From Symsagittifera roscoffensis (Eukaryota > Xenacoelomorpha > Acoela > Convolutidae), in the NCBI RefSeq assembly GCF_963678635.1, contig NC_087064.1, positions 59,344,338-59,408,337 of the forward strand: DNA of 64,000 bases, read 5' to 3'. Below, one piece after another: positions 29,124 to 37,439 of this stretch (positions are counted from its first letter, which is position 1; every line of letters begins with the position of its first letter). Under the pieces are notes generated by a model that searched no databases, had not been told where the DNA came from, and worked only from the letters and a program-made list of their open reading frames with translations. Position numbers and translations under genes: made by a program.

Positions 29124-29171
29124 GCTAACTACAAAATTCTTCTTTGTTATTCTTGGGCCAACCGATGTCAT

Positions 29172-29520
29172 TTTTCGTTGCGACGAATTATATTTTGTCT
29201 TTGACTCTGTAGCTCTGTAGCTCTTTTCTCAGCTATCGGTACCCTGCTCCGTCTCATGATTTTTATTTACAATTATTTCTTTTTACAATATCGCTATTTA
29301 CAAAATTCTATTCTAAGAATAAAAAATTTTTTGATAATAAATATAATAAAAAAGAAAAACTACTTTCCTATTCCTTATAAGATTTATTAAAAATTTACTA
29401 ATTCGTGATCCCAACCGAATCCGATCTATCGCGATTCAACGTTCCGACTAGTCCTATTGCTTTTGATTCAGTTATTTTGACCTGTCTTAAGACCCATTAG
29501 TACCGTTACACCACTTCTTC
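29172..29520. other. Non-coding stretch 5' of gag
   Basis: AT-rich with A/T homopolymers near 29320-29360. This is where leader, primer-binding site and 5' LTR of the minus-strand element should lie. I could not identify a TGG-type primer-binding site or an LTR edge. Confidence 0.4.
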
Positions 29521-29521
29521 G

Positions 29522-31405
29522 TGCTGTCCCAACACTTCTACATAATGTCCCAACACTTCTATGTACTGTCCCAAGACTTTCTGGTACTGTCCCAAGACTT
29601 TCTGGTACTGTCCCAAGACTTTCTGATACTGTCTCAAGACTTTCTGGTACTGTCCCAAAACTTTCTGGTACTGTCCCAAGACCGTCTGTCCCAAGACTGC
29701 CTGTCCCAAGACTGCCTGTCCCAAGACTGCCTGTCCCAAGACTTCCTGTCCCAAGACCGCCTGTCCCAAGACTGCCTGTCCCAAGACTGCATGTCCCAAG
29801 ACTGCCTGTCCCAAGACTGCCTGTCCCAAGACTGCCTGTCCCAAGACTGCCTGTCCCAAGACTGCCTGTCCCAAGACTGCCTGTCCCAAGACTGCCTGTC
29901 CCAAGACTGCCTGTCCCAAGACTGCCTGTCCCAAGACTGCTTGTCCCAAGACTGCCTGTCCAAGACTGCTGTCCCAAGACTGCCTGTGCCAAGACTGCCT
30001 GTCCCAAGACTGCCTGTCCCAAGACTGCCTGTCCCAAGACTGCCTGTCCCAAGACTGCCTGTCCCAAGACTGCCTGTCCCAAGACTGCCTGTCCCAAGAC
30101 TGCCTGTCCCAAGACTGCCTGTCCCAAGACTGCCTGTCCCAAGACTGCCTGTCTCAAGACTGCCTGTCCCAAGACTGCCTGTCCCAAGACTGCCTGTCCC
30201 AAGACTGCCTGTCCCAAGACTGCCTGTCCCAAGACTGCCTGTCCCAAGACTGCCTGTCCCAAGACTGCCTGTCCCAAGACTGCCTGTCTCAAGACTGCCT
30301 GTCCCAAGACTGCCTGTCCCAAGACTGCCTGTCCCAAGACAGCCTGTCCCAAGACTGCCTGTCCCAAGACTGCCTGTCCCAAGACTGCCTGTCCCAAGAC
30401 TGCCTGTCCCAAGACTGCCTGTCCCAAGACTGCCTGTCCCAAGACTGCCTGTCCCAAGACTGCCTGTCCCAAGACTGCCTGTCCCAAGACTGCCTGTCCC
30501 AAGACAGCCTGTCCCAAGACTGCCTGTCCCAAGACTGCCTGTCCCAAGACTGCCTGTCCCAAGACTGCCTCTCCCAAGACTGCCTGTCCCAAGACTGCCT
30601 GTCCCAAGACTGCCTGTCCCAAGACTGCTTGTCCCAAGACTGCCTGTCCAAGACTGCTTCCCAAGACTGCCTGTGCCAAGACTGCCTGTCCCAAGACTGC
30701 CTGTCCCAAGACTGCCTGTCCCAAGACTGCCTGTCCCAAGACTGCCTGTCCCAAGACTGCCTGTCCCAAGACTGCCTGTCTCAAGACTGCCTGTCCCAAG
30801 ACTGCCTGTCCCAAGACTGCCTGTCCCAAGACTGCCTGTCCCAAGACTGCCTGTCCCAAGACTGCCTGTCCCAAGACTGCCTGTCCCAAGACTGCCTGTC
30901 CCAAGACTGCCTGTCCCAAGACTGCCTGTCCCAAGACTGCCTGTCCCAAGACAGCATGTCCCAAGACTGCCTGTCCCAAGACTGCCTGTCCCAAGACTGC
31001 CTGTCTCAAGACTGCCTGTCCCAAGACTGCCTGTCCTAAGACTGCCTGTCCCAAGACTGCCTGTCCCAAGACTGCCTGTCCCAAGACTGCTTGTCCCAAG
31101 ACTGCCTCTCCCAAGACTGCCTGTCCCAAGACTGCCTGTCCCAAGACTGCCTGTCCCAAGACTGCCTGTCCCAAGACTGCCTGTCCCAGGACTGCCTGTC
31201 CCAAGACTGCCTGTCCCAAGACTGCCTGTCCCAAGACTGCCTGTCCCAAGACTGCTTGTCCCAAGACTGCCTGTCCCAAGACTGCCTGTCCCAAGACTGC
31301 CTGTCCCAAGACTGCCTGTCCCAAGACTGCCTGTCCCAAGACTGCCTGTCCCAAGACTGCCTGTCCCAAGACTGCCTGTCCCAAGACTGCCTGTCCTAAG
31401 ACTGC
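29522..31405. repeat. Minisatellite, 21-bp units grading into about 114 units of 15 bp
   Basis: The left end (29522-29690) has units of 21 bp around ctgtcccaagactttctggta. From about 29690 the unit is 15 bp, ctgtcccaagactgc, to about 31400. Variants (gtctcaag, gacagcc, gcttgtc, single-base deletions) are scattered. A double-deletion variant at about 29957 recurs at about 30647, suggesting a 690-bp higher-order duplication. Because 15 is a multiple of 3, several frames stay open for 600+ codons on both strands (PRLPV, LGQAV, GTGSL repeats); I do not regard these as genes. Confidence 0.97.
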
Positions 31406-31410
31406 CTCCA

Positions 31411-32300
31411 ACCACTGTACCTTGTACCACCACTCGAGCTCTAGTAAAAACTCGCCCAAAAACACCCAACCTTACTGGCCAAAAATTAAAAATACCAACC
31501 CCCTTGTATTTATTTCCTTTCAATATTGTGACGCAAGTTGAAGCCCAACCTTCTCTAGGTGTCTTGTGATCACCTGTTTGTCCAAAACCGATTAAATCTT
31601 TCTTCTCCAAAAAGCGTCAAAAATTTTACACAGAGAAAAATAATGAATATCGATAAAAGCGAAAAAAGAGACAGAGAAAAAAAATGATGTACCCACCTAA
31701 AATTCAAAGGTGACTCGTGTCAACCCTTTGTCTGAACAACAATAAAAAAAATGTCTGGTACCTGATTGTCACGCGTTCTCCTCCCCCTGCTAGCGATCTT
31801 ATGGGTATCACAAAAACTGTCTATGTCCGTTCCCCCCTCCCGATCCGATCAGGGTACCTACCTTGATTCGATGATAAATTTGGATATCCGCTTCTTATAA
31901 CCGACGCGTGTAAGAATCTAATGTAACTAAATCGACTATGCCGATCAATTAGTTACTCTAATGTGTCCCCTCTTTTTACACTTTTCAACCACCAACCTCT
32001 AACCTAACCAGCCCCCCTTCTAACTTCCCCCCTCTTTAGCCCCCCTCTTAAGCCGAAAAATCCCTTAAGCGCCGGGTGCTAAACCTCTCGAGAGAAAACC
32101 GTAGACCTGTTTCCAGGCCTGCTTGACTAAAAACTTCCTCAAAACAATGGGGTTCCGCTTATCCAATTTTACACTTATTTCCTATAATGTAAGGTGGATT
32201 TTAACGATACCCGTTTGACCAACTTGAGAACGCCCTCGTCCTCTCTTGTTGCTCTGCTTGTGCTGGTTGTTTCCTTGACTTGTCCTGCGGCTGATCACCA
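31411..32300. other. Non-coding stretch right of the minisatellite
   Basis: Mixed AT-rich and C-rich DNA (for example ccccctccc near 31825, ccccccttc near 32010). No gene, no LTR match to 5.9-6.25 kb found by eye. Confidence 0.5.
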
Positions 32301-32309
32301 GCACCACTT

Positions 32310-32510
32310 TCCCACTTGGCTGGTCACCTGTTCCAGTCAAGTCTCCTAATGGCCAGCTAAATCCCTGTGAACCACTTTCCCACTCGACTGGTCCCCTGTT
32401 CCAGTCAAGTCTCCTAATGTTCCAGCTAAGTCCCTGTGAACCACTTTCTCACTCGACTGGTCACCTGTTCCAGTCAAGTCTCCTAATGGTCCAGCTAAGT
32501 TGCAGGCTAT
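32310..32510. repeat. 68-69-bp tandem repeat, about three units
   Basis: Units start ctggtcacctgttccagtc at 32320, 32388 and 32457; the last unit is partial. Units differ by a few bases and one 1-bp indel. Not coding. Confidence 0.9.
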
Positions 32511-32539
32511 CTGAAAACCCTTCACAACGCCCCACACTC

Positions 32540-33495
32540 GGGCACCTTTTCAGATTGCTAAAATGATCGAAACGATCGGTCTTATAAAAACAGTATGGGT
32601 ATACTCTTGAATTAATATAAAGGTTTGATCCAACTAATTTGGTGTCAAAGTCACTGTCATTTTTTTGTTTTATAGTTTTTGTTCCTTTTTCTGTTCTTTT
32701 TCGGTTTTTTTTTGGCTTTTTGTCTTTTTCTCGTTTTTTCGTCTCCCTAGTTACCCCCCCCCTTACTCGGTTAGCTAAGCCTCGTTCGGAGAGCGTACCA
32801 GGAAATTTTCTCGAGTTTTCTTAAAAAGCTATCACGGTACGACCGGAAGGTTTACCCGTTCCCGCTGAACCGTACCACCGGTACTCTAGAATGGGAGTGT
32901 AGCCCGGAGCTGCGTCAAGTGGGTTCGACTCCGTAGTCATGATGTCGTAAAAACACCCAGGAGCGCCATAAAAACACTATGTAACAGTCGCCTACTTTGG
33001 TCACATATGAGGTTTAAGAAGAATAGGCCCTAAAACCATTGGCTCAAGAGTCAGGGACACTATTTCTTGTGTTTTTCCACCTCAAAACGTTCAGAGCCAA
33101 TTTGGTTCGCTTGAGACATGAGACTAAAAACCCGTTACAGCTTAAAAGCCACTACCAAAATACCCCCCCACTCTAGAAAATAAGAATGTCCCTATACTTA
33201 GGTCTCAAAATACCCAAAATACACGAACGCGGTTAAAAACAGGGTCGGAACAGTCCGCACAGTTACTTTTTATTAGACAGTGAAACTTTGATCCATTTCA
33301 GATGGATCAACCTAAAACTCGCCTTATCTTATCATAACAATCATAAAACACACTCAAGAAAACTAAATTGAGAACTCACATGTTGGCACACTCGGGAATT
33401 GGAGGTAGCTAAATTAATGAGCAACTCGTGATTTAAGTAATATAACTTGAGGAGTTTAATACTAATTAGTTTTAATAAGGAAAACAAGTTTTGCC
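32540..33495. other. Non-coding stretch
   Basis: T-rich block at 32660-32750, otherwise unremarkable. A ggttcgactcc string near 32918 matches a pol III B box, but no tRNA fold can be built around it. No gene seen. Confidence 0.5.
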
Positions 33496-33875
33496 TCTAG
33501 TAATGAAGTTTTGGTCTGAACCATTGGGACACCCCAGCTGTCCACTTTTCCACTGAGGGTTCACTCTAGTTCAGCTCGAATAATCGTCATCTTCTTTCGC
33601 AATCGTTTCTTTCCTATTTCAGGATAAGACGTCTCTACTCGCGTTTTATTTTGTTTCTAGAAATTGCGAATTGCAATTTCCCGCTGCTTTTTTAGCTACT
33701 TTCCCGCGATTGTAAATCGGATGTTCTGATCTTATTTTTCTGATATTTTCAGTTGTCGCGACAAAGTTTAGCATGACAGGCTCCATTCGAAATTTTGAAA
33801 AATTAAATTTCCTCCCAAAATTGCGTGTTTCGTGTTTCTCAAGGTCAAACTTCCAAATATGACCGACTGGCACAG
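33496..33875. repeat. Repeat R2, copy b
   Basis: Second copy of 5501-5877, same orientation. Here it abuts the ORF1-type element directly at 33876 (gtcagatcg), whereas copy a continues into unrelated sequence. Confidence 0.7.
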
Positions 33876-34050
33876 TCAGATCGAATCTCGTCCGGAAATA
33901 ACATAAAAACCGTCACCTTAAGTTTTTTATTGTTTCTTTGGTTTTTTTCGATTTTTTTTACTGTTTTTTGCATTTTTTTTGTTTTCGAATAAAATTGTTT
34001 TGGCTTTTTCTTGGTTATACACTGTTTTTATTCGGTTTTACGCTTTCTCT

Positions 34051-34767
34051 TTAATGGTTTTTGGTCCCGGGTTCTATTTCTTTATCTTGGAGTGAAAGTT
34101 CGGGGAACACAAGTATTTTTTCTTTTTTATAAAGTTCAGCAGTCATGGCTTTGTTTCTCATAAGTGTAGAATCCCATATTGATGAAAAATTCACAATCAG
34201 GGGTCTTAATTTTTCTTTGTTGTATTTTCCACGTCGGTAGCAGTCTTTCACAGTTGAGTAATCCATGCCCAAATTTTTCATTACGGCATTAACCGCATCT
34301 CGGTCAGCGAGAGCTCGGTTGTTCGGATACTTTTCAACTTTTTCTGGAATGCCAACGACTTTAGCTTGATATCGGTAATCGTCAAGAGAATTAGGAATAG
34401 GTGATATAACCTTGACTCCCGTAACCGGAACCGTCGTGACTGGAACTTCTTGAATTTTCGTAGCTTGAAGTTCACGGAATATCTGTTCTACAGATGATTC
34501 TATTTTCAGAATAGCTGTTGCGTTCAGATCGTTCATACCAGTAGATAAAGAGGAGACAACTTCAGTGAGAGATGTTTCTTTGTTCAATGCCACTTTTAAC
34601 TGTGACAGGCACTCGCGGTGAAGGCATGATATACTTGATTTCGACAGACCAGATAAAATCTTGGCTGTATCATCTTCAGAGGACCATACCAGTTCTGAGA
34701 TAGTGGGGTAGTAATCTTTACCAATCATGGTTCTTGAGGTACCACTGCGTGGTGCTTCGTTGGACAT
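34051..34767 (-). CDS. LINE ORF1-like protein, intact copy (238 aa)
   Basis: Complete frame from ATG at 34767. Residues 1-40 are hydrophilic. A helical middle (CLHRECLSQLKVAL; SLSTGMNDL) is followed by a Pro/Val linker and the ORF1-type C-terminal domain: YRYQAKVVGIPE, DRDAVNAVMKNLGMD, DCYRRGKYNKEK, RPLIVNFSS, NKAMTAELY. This is the best preserved of three copies (others at 2777-3493 and 35636-36328). ORF1 proteins of CR1/Jockey-type LINEs package element RNA. No ORF2 follows, so any mobility would need enzymes from elsewhere. Confidence 0.6.
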   Translation of the reverse strand: MSNEAPRSGTSRTMIGKDYYPTISELVWSSEDDTAKILSGLSKSSISCLHRECLSQLKVALNKETSLTEVVSSLSTGMNDLNATAILKIESSVEQIFRELQATKIQEVPVTTVPVTGVKVISPIPNSLDDYRYQAKVVGIPEKVEKYPNNRALADRDAVNAVMKNLGMDYSTVKDCYRRGKYNKEKLRPLIVNFSSIWDSTLMRNKAMTAELYKKEKILVFPELSLQDKEIEPGTKNH

Positions 34768-34990
34768 CCAGATCCATGAAGTCCAGATCCACGCCGACCC
34801 GTCAGACCAAGATTACCAACGTATAGTCCAGTCGATTTGGTGTGGGGACCCGCTCAGGGCTACACTATACAAAGGTTCACTTGGAACTGACATTCAACTA
34901 AGCTTTTTACCCATGGCCGCAAAAAGCTGGATAGGTGACTCTGCTTAGTTGAGTTGGGAATCTTCACTTTCACTGCAGCATATCATCTTA

Positions 34991-35343
34991 TCTTAGGAAT
35001 AAAACATCAATGTTGTGTAAAGCTTTTCAATGAAATAATCACCATCGTCAGACACTGAAATAAAAGCTTGTATAAAAATGTAAAATGTACATAGTTTAAC
35101 AAGGTTAAACATTAAAAACAAAGTGAATAAAATTCGCTATGATATGTGAATATGAAAGCAAGCCAGTTTACACTGGAACAAAATACTCTTCTATAATTTC
35201 AGAGTCAGCTCTAGGCTGCGAAACTCATCCCGCGTGTTCAGGCCGGGTTTCATTCTAGCGATGTGAATTGCCTCTAGAGTCATCAGTTTTCGGACATCGT
35301 TCGCTCTGTCTATGATCTCCGTTGTAAATTGGGTGTCTCCGGT
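34991..35343 (-). mobile_element. Penelope-like element, 5'-truncated 3' end
   Basis: 353-bp insertion flanked by the 13-bp direct repeat gcatatcatctta (34978-34990 and 35344-35356). The empty site is preserved in the neighbouring tandem copy at 36539-36551. On the minus strand the frame from about 35338 reads KLMTLEAIHIARMKPGLNTR then DEFRSLELTLKL and stop. This is the characteristic C-terminus of Penelope-like GIY-YIG endonuclease (LEALHI...KPxLNTxxEYRxxxLTL). About 190 bp of 3' UTR follow. Confidence 0.85.
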
Positions 35344-35503
35344 GCATATCATCTTAAACTATTTAATAAGTTTATCACAACAATTAGGCTACTCACTCAA
35401 GTGGTCAGCACATGTGATCCGCGTGATCAAGAAAGCAAATAGTGTTTTCATGATGTTGAAACGGAATCTATCTCCAGTTGTTTCCAAGGCAGCTTGTTTT
35501 TGG
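35344..35503 (+). pseudogene. LINE reverse-transcriptase 3' fragment, copy A
   Basis: Encodes ...SLKWSAHVIRVIKKANSVF then MMLKRNLSPV, the pattern after the RT core in CR1/Jockey LINEs (W..H...I..KAN..L..L.RNL). It is nearly identical to 36541-36697 and is cut at about 35503 by the start of the next ORF1-type unit. Confidence 0.65.
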
Positions 35504-36540
35504 TTTTTTTCGATTTTTTTTACTGTTTTTTGCATTTTTTTTGTTTTCGAATAAAATTGTTTTGGCTTTTTCTTGGTTATACACTGTTTTTATTCGGTTT
35601 TACGCTTTCTCTTTAATGGTTTTTGGTCCCGGGTTCTATTTCTTTATCTTGGAGTGAAAGTTCGGGGAACACAAGTATTTTTTCTTTTTATAAAGTTCAG
35701 CAGTCATGGCTTTGTTTCTCATAAGTGTAGAATCCCATATTGATGAAAAATTCACAATCAGGGGTCTTAATTTTTCTTTGTTGTATTTTCCACGTCGGTA
35801 GCAGTCTTTCACAGTTGAGTAATCCATGCCCAAATTTTTCATTACGGCAATAACCGCATCTCGGTCAGCGAGAGCTCGGTTGTTCGGATACTTTTCAACT
35901 TTTTCTGGAATGCCAACGACTTTAGCTTGATATCGGTAATCGTCAATAGAATTAGGAATAGGTGATATAACCTTGACTCCCGTAACCGGAATCGTCGTGA
36001 CTGGAACTTCTTGAATTTTCGTAGCTTGAAGTTCACGGAATATCTGTTCTACAGATGATTCTATTTTCAGAATAGCTGTTGCGTTCAGATCGTTCATACC
36101 AGTAGATAAAGAGGAGACAACTTCAGTGAGAGATGTTTCTTTGTTCAATGCCACTTTTAACTGTGACAGGCACTCGCGGTGAAGGCATGATATACTTGAT
36201 TTCGACAGACCAGATAAAATCTTGGCTGTATCATCTTCAGAGGACCATACCAGTTCTGAGATAGTGGGGTAGTAATCTTTACCAATCATGGTTCTTGAGG
36301 TACCACTGCGTGGTGCTTCGTTGGACATCCAGATCCATGAAGTCCAGATCCACGCCGACCCGTCAGACCAAGATTACCAACGTATAGTCCAGTCGATTTG
36401 GTGTGGGGACCCGCTCAGGGCTACACTATACAAAGGTTCACTTGGAACTGACATTCAACTAAGCTTTTTACCCATGGCCGCAAAAAGCTGGATAGGTGAC
36501 TCTGCTTAGTTGAGTTGGGAATCTTCACTTTCACTGCAGC
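35504..36540 (-). mobile_element. ORF1-type element, copy 3 (tandem duplicate of copy 2)
   Basis: Nearly identical to about 33945-34977 and in the same orientation. With the adjoining RT fragment it forms a tandem duplication: copy 2 + RT piece, then copy 3 + RT piece. The frame 36328-35636 encodes the same protein (230 aa), but one T fewer in a homopolymer near 35692 shifts the last about 20 codons. Confidence 0.75.
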
Positions 36541-37200
36541 ATATCATCTTAAACTATTTAATAAGTTTATCACAACAATTAGGCTACTCACTCAAGTGGT
36601 CAGCACATGTGATCCGCGTGATCAAGAAAGCAAATAGTGTTTTCATGATGGATGTTGAAACGGAATCTATCTCCAGTTGTTTCCAAGGCAGCTTGTTTAA
36701 ACACTTACAAAACCCTAGTTTTGTCTATTATCTCTTATACTAGAGCTGCGTGGTACCCTTCAAAGTCAGACATCGGTATTCTCGAAAATTGTAAATTCCG
36801 TTTCACTGAAAGGATGTGGTTATGTCGACTTCAGTTGTCCACAACGACTGTAAAAATGGAACATTCTTCCTTTGTCTATGTATCTAGATATATTTGATAT
36901 TCTAGAGCAGGAAGCACCGACATTGAGTGGCGAAAGTATCTCTCTTCTTTGAGCACATGTGCACAGCGTACTGGAAATATCTTTAAAGTACCTAAAATAC
37001 GTGTGGAAGTATGTCGCTCAAACTTCTGGTACATAATTGCAAAGCTTATAAGCAAACTGCTTTGCAGTGTTGATTTTCTTTCGCCGATAAACTCAAAGGA
37101 AGGGTAGTGTCACACGTATGGGACGCATTTGGAAGATTTTATCGCGAAGAGTCTATTTGTTCAAGGAGGTACTTGTGTCTATGCGACACTTGTAGACTGA
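36541..37200 (+). pseudogene. LINE reverse-transcriptase C-terminal remnant, copy B
   Basis: Plus-strand frames read SAHVIRVIKKANSVF, a 3-bp insertion, then the region coding LVLSIISYTRAAWYPSKSD, ENCKFRFTERM. These match the thumb/C-terminal part of CR1/Jockey RT (LV.P.ISYA..VWYP......E..Q). Several frame breaks; the tail beyond about 36900 is too degraded to assign firmly. Orientation is opposite to the adjacent ORF1 frames, so the locus is rearranged. Confidence 0.6.
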
Positions 37201-37439
37201 AAAACTAAAACTCTGTTTCCTCTTCTCATCGTCATTCCCCTTCAGCTTTTAGCTGTAAATCATAATAATCCTAATAATAAAACACATAGAAGTACTTGAC
37301 CTGTGCACCGATTTTTGGACCTCGTTTCCTTTCCCCAAAAATATCTAGCCAATTCTTTATTTTTAAAGTTCTGGGATTTTTTATATTCGAGTCGCTTAAT
37401 TGTTTTCAGGCAAAAGCGTTTTCTCCGTACTTAAAATAG

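Larger units (their letters stand above)
6261..29171 (-). mobile_element. Giant Ty3/gypsy-type retroelement with accessory ORFs
   Basis: Every substantial frame in this 23-kb interval lies on the minus strand and none has a recognisable intron. Read 5'->3' the order is gag, CCHC knuckles, protease (DTGA), reverse transcriptase (YVDD), RNase H, connector, integrase (D,D,E with GPF), macro domain, about 0.5 kb spacer, then SGNH-esterase and unknown ORFs to a polypurine tract. The PR-RT-RH-IN order is that of Ty3/gypsy (Metaviridae). Subtracting two internal tandem duplications gives an ancestral length near 18 kb, well above the usual 5-10 kb. No paired LTRs or primer-binding site could be found, so the copy is incomplete or rearranged. 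Whether pol and the accessory block are one element or adjacent ones is inference from strand, continuity and spacing. Frameshifts and stops show it is dead. Confidence 0.65.

Noticed and set aside
29522-31405. CRISPR array
   Set aside because: Contiguous tandem units without spacers, in animal DNA.
29521-31610. 600+ codon open frames on both strands across the minisatellite (PRLPV, LGQAV, GTGSL, DRQSW repeats)
   Set aside because: The 15-bp unit is divisible by three and stop-free in most frames, so long frames arise automatically on both strands. There are no flanking exons, signal peptide or homology.
32885-32945. tRNA gene suggested by ggttcgactcc
   Set aside because: The sequence before it cannot supply an A box at normal spacing and the T-arm stem has mismatches; no cloverleaf.
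5501-33875. R2 pair as definite LTRs of the giant element
   Set aside because: No TG...CA ends at matching positions, no TGG-type primer-binding site at the inner edge, and no target duplication. Kept only as a weak possibility in the findings.
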